From NCBI RefSeq assembly GCF_007997285.1, contig NZ_VORX01000003.1, forward strand, positions 248,001 to 312,000: a DNA stretch of 64,000 nucleotides, in the 5' to 3' direction. Source of the stretch: Gelidibacter salicanalis. Its GTDB lineage: Bacteria; Bacteroidota; Bacteroidia; Flavobacteriales; Flavobacteriaceae. Below the pieces are notes generated by a model that was given only the letters and a program-made list of their open reading frames with translations, had not been told where the DNA came from and did no database searches. Numbering within the stretch: position 1 is the stretch's first letter; every line of letters starts with the position of its first letter. The translations under genes were made by a program, and so were the position numbers. This document shows, piece after piece, positions 26,165-34,620 of the stretch.

Positions 26165-26179
26165 CTACGCTCCTGTTCA

Positions 26180-27379
26180 ATGACGCTTTCAGAAACCCAA
26201 TCTAAACTAAATTTGTATCGCTGTTGTGTGGTCTTACCCACCTATAACAATGAGAAAACTTTGGAGAGGGTAATTACTGGCGTTTTAGAGTTTACTCAGG
26301 ACATTATTATCATTAATGACGGCTCCAACGATAGCACCGCCGCCATTTTGCAAAAGTTTCCCGAGATCGTTCAAATCCATCTTCCTCAAAACATAGGAAA
26401 AGGCAACGCACTAAAAACCGGGTTCAATAAAGCGGTTCAATTAGGTTTTGAATTTGCCATTACTTTGGATACGGATGGTCAGCATTTTCCTTCAGACATT
26501 CCCAATTTCATTGAAGCACTTGAGGATTCTGAAAATAAAAACCTACTGATGATCGGCGACCGCAATATGAATACTGCGGATGTTTTGGCTACCAGTGCAA
26601 AAGGTAATCGCGTGTCAACCTTTTGGATGAAAGCGGTTACAGGCTTGAAACTTCAGGATTCACAATCCGGATTTCGGTTGTATCCCATAAAAGAAATGGC
26701 CTCCATAACATTTATGGATTCCACCAAAAAATTCGAATTTGAAATTGAGGCTATTGTTAAATCCTATTGGGCGGGGATTGACATTGTTCACGTGCCTATC
26801 AACATATTGTATGACCTTAATGAGCGTGTTTCCCACTTTAGACCTTTCAACGATATTGCCCGAATGGTGGTGCTTTACACTTGGTTCTTGCTCGTAAGAG
26901 TGTTCTACATTATTCCCCGAAACCTGATTAGGAAACTAAAAAAAAAAGGCCTTAAACGATTCTTTTTGGAAGACTTTTTAAGGAATCAGGATTCGCCAAA
27001 AAAGAAAGCATTATCGATTGCCTTAGGCGTCTTTTTAGGATTATCACCACTTTGGGGCTTTCATACCGTCATTGTTATCTTCTTGGCAATTTTACTCCGA
27101 CTTAATAAAGTAATTGCGTTTGCATTCTCAAATATTAGCTTTCCACCATTTATTCCGCTTGTACTTTTATTGAGTTTGCAAGTAGGGAATTGGGTGTTAG
27201 GCATCGAATCCCACTACACATTGGAAGGTATTCGAGAAAATTTTGATTTGATGCAGCATTTTGAAGCCTACCTTGTGGGTAGTATTGTACTGTCCACAAC
27301 CTCTGCCCTCATTTTTGGTGTGCTAGGCTATTTATTTTTCTCAATCATTGATCGCAAAAATGTACTGACCCATGGCTAA
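26180..27379 (+). CDS. GT2 glycosyltransferase with C-terminal DUF2062 membrane domain
   Basis: A 399-residue two-domain protein. Residues about 15-240 are a GT-A family 2 glycosyltransferase: VVLPTYNNEKTLERV, IIIINDGSNDST, LDTDGQHFPSDIP (DxD metal site) and DSQSGFRLYP. From about 270 a DUF2062 membrane domain follows (KKKALSIALGVFLGLSPLWGFHTVIVIFLAILL, then further helices). Its closest relatives are dolichol-phosphate-mannose-synthase-like transferases acting on lipid-linked acceptors. It probably adds a sugar to the pigment anchor. The stop overlaps the exporter start by 8 bases. Confidence 0.84.
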   Translation: MTLSETQSKLNLYRCCVVLPTYNNEKTLERVITGVLEFTQDIIIINDGSNDSTAAILQKFPEIVQIHLPQNIGKGNALKTGFNKAVQLGFEFAITLDTDGQHFPSDIPNFIEALEDSENKNLLMIGDRNMNTADVLATSAKGNRVSTFWMKAVTGLKLQDSQSGFRLYPIKEMASITFMDSTKKFEFEIEAIVKSYWAGIDIVHVPINILYDLNERVSHFRPFNDIARMVVLYTWFLLVRVFYIIPRNLIRKLKKKGLKRFFLEDFLRNQDSPKKKALSIALGVFLGLSPLWGFHTVIVIFLAILLRLNKVIAFAFSNISFPPFIPLVLLLSLQVGNWVLGIESHYTLEGIRENFDLMQHFEAYLVGSIVLSTTSALIFGVLGYLFFSIIDRKNVLTHG

Positions 27380-29798
27380 GTGGTTTTATAAACTATACAA
27401 CACCTTTCAAAGTCATAAATCTGCCTTTGTGATTACGCTATGCGTTTTTTTTGGGATACTTGTTTGGATGACTTCCACGCTGAAATTTGATGAAGACATC
27501 TCAAAGTTAATTCCTACTACTTCGGAAAATGAGCAACTGCAAAAAGTTTTAAACACAGTTCAGTTTGCAGATAAAATTATCGTCAATATTAAACGGGAAG
27601 ACCATGGTTCTTCCGAAGATTTAACCGATTATGCAACCCAATTTTTAGATTCACTGTCTAAACGCTCAAGTGATTACGTTAAAGACGTTCAGGGCAACAT
27701 AGAAGACGAAACCATTTTTGAATCCCTAGATTTTGTTTACAGTAACGCGCCGCTCTTTTTAAAGGAAGCTGATTACCAATTACTTTTAAACAAATTACAT
27801 CCAGATTCTATTGCGAAAATCATCGAGAATAATTACAAAACATTGATTTCCCCTTCTGGGATTATCGCCAAGAAAACGATTGTCAAAGATCCGTTAGGAA
27901 TTTCATTGATGGGCATCAAACATTTGCAACACCTCGGGATTTCCGATGAGTTCACGCTTAAAGATGGATTTCTGGTCAGCAAAGATGAACAACACCTCTT
28001 GTTATTTATCACCCCAAAATATCCGAGCAGTAATACTAACGAAAACAGTGTTTTTTCAGAGCAACTTTACCAACTTCAAGAAGAATTAAATAGCGACTAT
28101 TCCGGCAAGGTTAAAAGCTCCTATTTTGGTGGGACACTCATTGCGGTGGCCAACGCAAAACAAATTAAAAGCGATATTCAACTGACGGTTTCCATTGCTA
28201 TGGTCTTGCTCATGGCAGTCTTTATTGTTTTTTATAGAAAACTGACCATCCCCATCATTTTGTTTGTGCCAACAATTTTTGGTGGTTTATTGGCTATTGC
28301 CACATTATCCGTAATTCGAACGGAAATTTCTGCCATTTCCTTGGGAATTGGTGCCGTGCTTTTGGGTGTCACGCTCGATTATTCGCTGCACATCCTCACG
28401 CATATTCGAAATAACGAAACCGTTAAGGAGCTCTATGACGGCGTTTCAAAACCGATTTTAATGAGCAGCTTAACCACTGCTTTGGCGTTTTTATGTTTGC
28501 TGTTTGTCGATTCGCAAGCACTTCAAGATTTAGGGATTTTTGCAGCGATCAGTGTGATAGGCGCTTCTATTTTTGCACTCATCTTTATTCCGCAAGCTTA
28601 TAAGGGCAGTTCAAAAGCCGATGTAAAGTCCACAATCTTGGACCGCATGGCGGCGTATGATTTCCATAAAAATAAATTAGTCATCGGCGGGATTGCAGCG
28701 CTCCTACTATTAAGCGTCTTTACCTATCATCGGGTGGAATTTAACAAGGATATTTCCAACCTAAACTTTCAACCGGAAAAGATCAAATCTGCGGAAGCGG
28801 CATTGGACAAACTCATCAACATCTCATCAAAATTCTTATATGTCGTAACGTTTGGCACCGATGAACAACACGTATTAGAAACGAATGATGGTGTTTTTGC
28901 AACGCTTCAAGGACTGGAGCAACAACAAAAGCTGATCAGTTACAATTCAGTGGGTGCGTTGGTAGCATCAGATAAAACCCAGCAGGAACACATTGCAACT
29001 TGGAATCACTTTTGGACGCCAGAAATCAAGGAGCAATCCAAAGCGGAACTGATTACAAACGGTACAACATTCGGATTTAAACCAACAACTTTTCAAGAGT
29101 TTTACGAACTTTTAGATCATGACTTTCAGCCGCTCAGCATCGAAGCATACAAAACCATGAATGTGATTCCCATTGACGATTTCATCGCACGAGATGGAGA
29201 TTTTATGACCATTTCTTCAGTCGTAAATGTTGAAAACAGCAATATTCAATACGTCAAAGACGCATTTAAAAATTCGGATAACACCCTGGTAATCGATCGT
29301 CAAGCCATCAATGAAACCTTGTTAGGGCATCTCAACAACGATTTTAATAAGCTTTTAGGCTACTGTTTAATTGCGGTAATGCTATTATTATTACTTTTTT
29401 ACAGGAATCTGAAATTAACGCTGGTTACGGTCATTCCCATCATCATCACTTGGGTGGTCACTATCGGGATTATGGGCGTATTCCATTTGGAATTCAATAT
29501 TTTTAACATCATTATTTCCACCTTTATCTTTGGATTAGGTGTCGATTACAGTATTTTTATGACCAACGGTATGAGATCAGGAGTGGCATCAATGACCACG
29601 CATAAAACCTCTATCATTTTATCCGTTTTGACTACAATTTTGGGCGTTGGCGTCTTAATTTTTGCGAAACATCCTGCCTTACATTCGTTGGCAAGCATCT
29701 CTATTATTGGTATATTGTCGGCCATGTTCATTACGTTTACGATTCAGCCGTTGCTATATAAATTTCTTATTTTAAAACCGAAAAATGGGAACGATTAA
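27372..29798 (+). CDS. MMPL/RND-superfamily exporter (aryl-polyene transport)
   Basis: An 808-residue inner-membrane protein with the RND two-fold layout: one helix at about 17-37, a periplasmic domain, a cluster of five helices at about 275-420, another helix near 440, a second periplasmic domain, then helices from about 655 to 800. IGAVLLGVTLDYSLHIL and FIFGLGVDYSIFMTNG are the MMPL helix-4 and helix-10 Asp-Tyr motifs for proton coupling. It most likely exports the lipid-linked pigment to the periplasm, where the LolA-like protein can take it. It overlaps both neighbours (8 and 14 bases). Confidence 0.88.
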   Translation: MAKWFYKLYNTFQSHKSAFVITLCVFFGILVWMTSTLKFDEDISKLIPTTSENEQLQKVLNTVQFADKIIVNIKREDHGSSEDLTDYATQFLDSLSKRSSDYVKDVQGNIEDETIFESLDFVYSNAPLFLKEADYQLLLNKLHPDSIAKIIENNYKTLISPSGIIAKKTIVKDPLGISLMGIKHLQHLGISDEFTLKDGFLVSKDEQHLLLFITPKYPSSNTNENSVFSEQLYQLQEELNSDYSGKVKSSYFGGTLIAVANAKQIKSDIQLTVSIAMVLLMAVFIVFYRKLTIPIILFVPTIFGGLLAIATLSVIRTEISAISLGIGAVLLGVTLDYSLHILTHIRNNETVKELYDGVSKPILMSSLTTALAFLCLLFVDSQALQDLGIFAAISVIGASIFALIFIPQAYKGSSKADVKSTILDRMAAYDFHKNKLVIGGIAALLLLSVFTYHRVEFNKDISNLNFQPEKIKSAEAALDKLINISSKFLYVVTFGTDEQHVLETNDGVFATLQGLEQQQKLISYNSVGALVASDKTQQEHIATWNHFWTPEIKEQSKAELITNGTTFGFKPTTFQEFYELLDHDFQPLSIEAYKTMNVIPIDDFIARDGDFMTISSVVNVENSNIQYVKDAFKNSDNTLVIDRQAINETLLGHLNNDFNKLLGYCLIAVMLLLLLFYRNLKLTLVTVIPIIITWVVTIGIMGVFHLEFNIFNIIISTFIFGLGVDYSIFMTNGMRSGVASMTTHKTSIILSVLTTILGVGVLIFAKHPALHSLASISIIGILSAMFITFTIQPLLYKFLILKPKNGND

Positions 29799-30669
29799 AA
29801 CCACACCAATTACCAGAGTAAAATCCATCACCAAAGAAGATTTTATCGAGCACTATTTTAAGCCTCAAAAGCCTGTCTTAATTGAAGACATGACTAAAGA
29901 ATGGCCTGCTTATGAAAAATGGAATCTGGACTATATTCAAAGTTTAGCGGGAGATCAAATAGTACCATTATACAACAATGAGCCCACCAAAGGACGCCAA
30001 AACTCAGTGGCTCCTGCTAAAAAAATGAAGTTGGTAGATTATATTGAAATCCTAAAAACGCAGCCTACGGATTTGCGCATGTTTTTCTTTAATGTGCTTC
30101 AGAAAATGCCGGTGTTGTTGAACGATTTCAGCTATCCTGACATTGGTTTAAAGTTTTTTAAAAAATTACCGGTGATGTTCTTTGGCGGCAAGGGTTCAAA
30201 GGTCTTAGCTCATTATGATATGGATTTGGCCGATTTGGTGCATTTTCATTTCCATGGACATAAGCAAGTCACGCTTTTTGCGCCAGACCAAGCCAAGCAT
30301 CTCTATAAAGTACCTTTTACCGTTCACAATCTGGAAACGATAGATATGGACCATCCTGATTTTGAAAAATACCCGGCGCTGAAATTGGCAGAAGGTATTT
30401 CGGTAGACATGAAACACGGTGATGCCCTATACATGCCAAGCGGTTATTGGCATTATATTACTTATTTAGATGGCGGATTTTCCATTACCCTCCGCGCTTT
30501 TCCTAGAAAAATAGGCCGATTGGCTGAACTCTTCAAAAACATCGTTTTTATGCGAACTTTTGAAAACGTAATGCGCCGCACCGTCGGTCAAGGTTGGGTA
30601 GATTATAAAGAAGAACAGATGGTCAAACGCATGAACAAAAATTATAAGAAAAAATATTCAGATGCCTAA
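29785..30669 (+). CDS. Cupin_8/JmjC-like Fe(II)/2-oxoglutarate-dependent oxygenase candidate
   Basis: A 294-residue protein. Residues 30-48 (PVLIEDMTKEWPAYEKWNLDYI) and the later strands follow cupin_8/JmjC-like hydroxylases. The metal triad is visible: His143-x-Asp145 (LAHYDMDLADL) and distal His223 (MPSGYWHYI). Lys160 (FHGHKQVTLF) could bind 2-oxoglutarate. It is embedded in the pigment operon with overlaps on both sides. Hydroxylation of the polyene, its lipid anchor or a partner protein are possible, with no sequence evidence to choose between them. Confidence 0.75.
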   Translation: MGTIKTTPITRVKSITKEDFIEHYFKPQKPVLIEDMTKEWPAYEKWNLDYIQSLAGDQIVPLYNNEPTKGRQNSVAPAKKMKLVDYIEILKTQPTDLRMFFFNVLQKMPVLLNDFSYPDIGLKFFKKLPVMFFGGKGSKVLAHYDMDLADLVHFHFHGHKQVTLFAPDQAKHLYKVPFTVHNLETIDMDHPDFEKYPALKLAEGISVDMKHGDALYMPSGYWHYITYLDGGFSITLRAFPRKIGRLAELFKNIVFMRTFENVMRRTVGQGWVDYKEEQMVKRMNKNYKKKYSDA

Positions 30670-32338
30670 GCATCCCTTCATACAATTTCTTTTCTGCGGC
30701 TTGGTGGCGCTGTCTTTCACGTCTTGCGGCATTCGGAAATCGCTCAACCATCTTCCCGATGTGAGCAGCTACAACGCCTCTATTCCTGAGCGCAGTAAAA
30801 TCAATGATTCAACATTTGTTGTTGGCAACAGTTTTCTGACCAAAAACGCCCAAGGACTTTGGGAGCTTTATGTGGAAGGTGATGCGCTGGAACGTGGACT
30901 CATCTCCGGTCGTTTATCAGAAGAAATTATTTATAAGCAAGAAGGTGTTTTTTTAGATAAAATAGAAAGTATGGTGCCTTCTGAAGGGCAGCAGAAATTT
31001 TTAAAAAAGTTTTTGTCTTGGTACAATCGCAAAATGTACCAGCATGTACCGGAAGAATTTAAAGCGGAGATTTATGGTATTTCAAGATATATGTCTGCCG
31101 ATTTTGATGCCATTGCCACCCCGTATCTAAGGGCTTTATACCTGCACGGCGCCCACGATATTGGCCATGCGTTGCAAGATTTAGCCTTGGTAGGTTGCAC
31201 CTCATTTGCGGCTTGGGATGAAAAAACGGAAGACGGACAGTTGTTAATAGGTAGAAACTTCGATTTTTATGCTGGTGATAAGTTTGCTGAAGACAAAGTA
31301 GTGTCGTTTATCAATCCTGACCACGGTTATAAATTCATGTCCATTTCTTGGAGCGGCTTTATTGGCGTGGTTTCGGGGATGAATGAAAAAGGATTGACTG
31401 TAACCTTAAATGCCGGGAAATCTAAAATCCCGTTGGTTGCTAAAACACCTATTTCCATAGTGACACGTGAAATTTTACAATATGCTTCTACCATTGACGA
31501 AGCTATTGCTATTGCCAAAAAGCGTGAGGTGTTTGTTTCTGAAGCTATAATGGTGGGCAGCGCTATTGACCAAAAAGCGGTGTTGATTGAAGTGTCGCCA
31601 AAAAACTTTGGGGTTTACGAGGTGGAAAATTCTGATGAATTAATTTGTTCTAACCATTTTCAAAGTGATGCCTATAAAAACGATCGTCGCAATAAAAAAA
31701 CCATTCAAAATAGCCATTCCCAATACCGCTACGACAGAATGCAACAATTATTGAAGGAAGAGGATAAAATGACTCCTGAAAAAGCCGTTTCAGTATTACG
31801 AAATAAAGAGGGTCTAGATGATAAAGCTATCGGATTTGGTAATGAAAAAGCGTTAAATCAGTTGTTGGCTCACCACGGGATTGTATTTAAACCTGAAGAA
31901 CTTAAAGTTTGGGTGTCCGCAAATCCGTACCAATTGGGCGAGTTTGTAGCTTATGATTTGAATACTGTTTTTGAAAATAGAAACGGTAATCCTTCCACTG
32001 TAACAGTGTCCAATCCAATATTAAATTTCCCTAAAGATCCATTTTTGGAAACGGAAGCCTATAAAAATTACGAAGCGTATCGCATTTTAGAACGAAAGGT
32101 TGAACATAGCCTGAATGAAAAAGAAACAATCGATGATAGCGAGCTTCAAAAGTTGTCAGAATTAAATCCAAATTATTGGAAAGCCTATTATCTTGTAGGG
32201 CTATATAATTATCAGCATAGAGATTTTGCAAACGCACTGAAACATTTTGAAACCGCTGCCACTAAGGAAATCACTACGATTCCGGACGCTGAGCAAGTAT
32301 CAAAATACATTAAAAAATTAAAACGAAAACTTAAATGA
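30662..32338 (+). CDS. C45-family Ntn-hydrolase lipoprotein with C-terminal TPR-like segment
   Basis: A 558-residue protein. The N-terminus has a lipobox (LSFTSC, Cys22), so it is predicted to be a lipoprotein. Residues 66-480 match C45 peptidases and acyl-CoA:6-aminopenicillanate acyltransferase-like Ntn hydrolases. The likely nucleophile is Cys179 in LALVGCTSFAAWD, followed by LIGRNFDFYAGD and GVVSGMNEKGLTVTLNAG. A TPR-like unit (YWKAYYLVGLYNYQHRDFANALKHF) lies at the end. The family cleaves or forms amide bonds. Here it may attach or release an acyl or amide group of the pigment at the cell envelope. In classical members the Cys becomes N-terminal after self-cleavage, which a lipoprotein would tolerate by forming two chains. 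Confidence 0.75.
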   Translation: MPKHPFIQFLFCGLVALSFTSCGIRKSLNHLPDVSSYNASIPERSKINDSTFVVGNSFLTKNAQGLWELYVEGDALERGLISGRLSEEIIYKQEGVFLDKIESMVPSEGQQKFLKKFLSWYNRKMYQHVPEEFKAEIYGISRYMSADFDAIATPYLRALYLHGAHDIGHALQDLALVGCTSFAAWDEKTEDGQLLIGRNFDFYAGDKFAEDKVVSFINPDHGYKFMSISWSGFIGVVSGMNEKGLTVTLNAGKSKIPLVAKTPISIVTREILQYASTIDEAIAIAKKREVFVSEAIMVGSAIDQKAVLIEVSPKNFGVYEVENSDELICSNHFQSDAYKNDRRNKKTIQNSHSQYRYDRMQQLLKEEDKMTPEKAVSVLRNKEGLDDKAIGFGNEKALNQLLAHHGIVFKPEELKVWVSANPYQLGEFVAYDLNTVFENRNGNPSTVTVSNPILNFPKDPFLETEAYKNYEAYRILERKVEHSLNEKETIDDSELQKLSELNPNYWKAYYLVGLYNYQHRDFANALKHFETAATKEITTIPDAEQVSKYIKKLKRKLK

Positions 32339-33624
32339 TTCCTGAAATAGAAACCAAATCTGCCGCTGAAATAAAAGCCTTTCAGGAAAATCAACTGCAG
32401 CTCATGTTGGCGTATCTGTCAAAAAATTCCCCTTTTTACAAGCGGCATTTTGAAACACATCAACTTTACATTTCAGAGATTCAAACCCTTGAGGATTTAA
32501 CAAAGATTCCCGTCACCACAAAAGACGATTTGCAACAGTTTAATGACGATTTTATCTGCGTTCCAAAATCTAAAATCATTGACTATGTTACCACTTCAGG
32601 GACTTTAGGTGATCCGGTAACCTACGTTTTGACCGATGCTGATTTAGAACGATTGGCTTACAATGAAGCCATTTCATTTGCGTGTGCGGGTGTAAGTTCA
32701 GACGATACATTACAATTAATGACGACAATGGACCGTCGTTTTATGGCGGGTTTGGCTTACTTTTTAGGCGTCCGTAAATTGGGCGCTGGAATTATAAGAG
32801 TGGGCGCCGGAATTCCTGAATTGCAATGGGATTCTATCCTAAAATTTCAACCCACTTATCTCATCGTCGTCCCATCGTTTTTATTGAAAATGATTGAATA
32901 TGCACAGCAGCACAATATCGATTTGAATGCATCCGGAATTAAAGGCGCCATTTGTATAGGAGAAGCCATCCGAAATGAAGATTTCACTTTGAATACATTG
33001 GGTAAGAAGATCACCGAGCATTGGAACATCCCGTTGTTTTCTACGTATGCTTCTACTGAAATGAGTACTGCCTTTACGGAATGTAGCTCACAACAAGGTG
33101 GGCATTTACACCCGGAACTCATCATTGCCGAACTTTTAGATGAGCATAACAATCCTGTAAAAGAAGGAGAAACAGGTGAATTGACCATCACCACTTTGGG
33201 CGTTGAAGCGATGCCGCTTTTGCGTTTCAAAACTGGCGATATGATGACAGCGCATCATGAATCTTGTGTGTGTGGCCGAAACACGCTACGCCTCGGACCA
33301 ATTGCAGGTCGAAAAAAGCAAATGATTAAGTATAAAGGCACCACATTATATCCGCCTGCCATGCAAAATGTACTGAATAATTTTAATGAGTTGGAGTGTT
33401 TTGTTATTGAAATCAGTCACAATGCCATTGGTACGGATGAAATTTTAATTAAAATCGCTTCACATACACCATCTGAACAACTCTTAGGTCAAATTAAGGA
33501 CCATTTCAGAGCCAAACTACGGGTAACTCCAAAATTGGAGTGGTGCGACAAAAAAGAGATTGACGCGCTACGCTTCCCAAAATTGAGCCGAAAACCAATC
33601 CTAGTTATCGACAAACGAAAATAA
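32335..33624 (+). CDS. Phenylacetate-CoA-ligase-like AMP-forming enzyme (aryl starter activation)
   Basis: A 429-residue adenylate-forming enzyme of the PaaK group. VTTSGTLGDPVTYVLT is the ATP-binding P-loop, FSTYASTEMSTAF is the substrate and AMP segment, RFKTGDMM is the ribose-binding Asp, and KYKGTTLYPPAMQNVL is the C-terminal linker. It probably activates 4-coumarate from the ammonia-lyase at the operon start and loads it onto CoA or ACP (the ApeH role). CVCGRN contains paired Cys common in PaaK-like proteins. It overlaps the C45 gene by four bases. Confidence 0.82.
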   Translation: MIPEIETKSAAEIKAFQENQLQLMLAYLSKNSPFYKRHFETHQLYISEIQTLEDLTKIPVTTKDDLQQFNDDFICVPKSKIIDYVTTSGTLGDPVTYVLTDADLERLAYNEAISFACAGVSSDDTLQLMTTMDRRFMAGLAYFLGVRKLGAGIIRVGAGIPELQWDSILKFQPTYLIVVPSFLLKMIEYAQQHNIDLNASGIKGAICIGEAIRNEDFTLNTLGKKITEHWNIPLFSTYASTEMSTAFTECSSQQGGHLHPELIIAELLDEHNNPVKEGETGELTITTLGVEAMPLLRFKTGDMMTAHHESCVCGRNTLRLGPIAGRKKQMIKYKGTTLYPPAMQNVLNNFNELECFVIEISHNAIGTDEILIKIASHTPSEQLLGQIKDHFRAKLRVTPKLEWCDKKEIDALRFPKLSRKPILVIDKRK

Positions 33625-33642
33625 TACCGTAATTTTAAAGGT

Positions 33643-34488
33643 ATGAAGATCCATAAAAACAACATCCTAAACAGAACCACCAAAAAGCCCATCCTTTGGG
33701 ACGCTTTTTATAAGGCCACTGAAACTCAAAAACCCATGGTCATTTTTTGCCATGGCTACAAAGGATTCAAAGATTGGGGTGCTTGGGATTTGGTCGCAAA
33801 AGCCTTTGCTGAAGCGGATTTATTTTTTGTGAAATTTAACTTTTCGCACAATGGCGGCACTATGGAACAACCTATTGATTTTCCAGACTTGGAAGCCTTT
33901 GCAGAGAACAACTATTCCAAAGAATTGGACGATTTAGAGGATCTGATCACTTTTTTAAGGTCAACGTCCAATCCATTTCAAGCCGAGATAAATCCTAACA
34001 ATTTAGTACTTATCGGGCACTCGCGTGGTGGCGGCATCGTCACCCTTAAAGCATCTGAGGATGACCGGATCACTAAAGTTATATCTTGGGCAGGGGTAAG
34101 TGATTTTGGACAACGCACCGCTACTTCCGGCGAATTGGAACAATGGAAAAAAGAAGGCGTAAAATATGTGCTAAACGGCAGAACGAAGCAACAGATGCCT
34201 CATAATTACCAATTTTATGAAGACTTTAAAGCGAATGAAAGACGATTGCATATTGAAAAGGCGGTCAAAAAAATAAAAATTCCACACCTTATCATTCACG
34301 CAAAAGACGACCCGTCAGTAGCCTTTACTGAAGCTGAAGCGTTGCATTCTTGGAATAATAAAAGCCTACTTTTACCCATTGACAACAGCGATCATGTTTT
34401 TGGGGCTTCCCATCCTTGGCAATTTAACCATCCGCCAGCGCCACTAAAAGAGGTGATCCAGAAAAGTCTCGCCTTCATTACTTCGTAA
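33643..34488 (+). CDS. Alpha/beta hydrolase
   Basis: A 281-residue alpha/beta-hydrolase. The nucleophile elbow is GHSRGGG with Ser in LVLIGHSRGG; HAKDDPSVAF carries the Asp and SDHVFGA the His. FCHGYKGFKDWGAWDLVAKAF is the oxyanion-hole strand found in the dienelactone-hydrolase-like branch. It lies 18 bp after the ligase and is probably the last gene of the pigment operon. Hydrolysis of an ester or thioester of the pathway is plausible; the substrate is unknown. A gap of 132 bp follows with no obvious terminator. Confidence 0.78.
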   Translation: MKIHKNNILNRTTKKPILWDAFYKATETQKPMVIFCHGYKGFKDWGAWDLVAKAFAEADLFFVKFNFSHNGGTMEQPIDFPDLEAFAENNYSKELDDLEDLITFLRSTSNPFQAEINPNNLVLIGHSRGGGIVTLKASEDDRITKVISWAGVSDFGQRTATSGELEQWKKEGVKYVLNGRTKQQMPHNYQFYEDFKANERRLHIEKAVKKIKIPHLIIHAKDDPSVAFTEAEALHSWNNKSLLLPIDNSDHVFGASHPWQFNHPPAPLKEVIQKSLAFITS

Positions 34489-34620
34489 ACTTCCCTAAAA
34501 TAATGCAGTCAACATTATTCTTAAATGGATACGTCAATGCATCAAACAATTTATAATATGCAGACTTTTTCAAATCTTTAGTATTTTTGACACGTTTTTA
34601 CAATATTAACACGCTATTCT

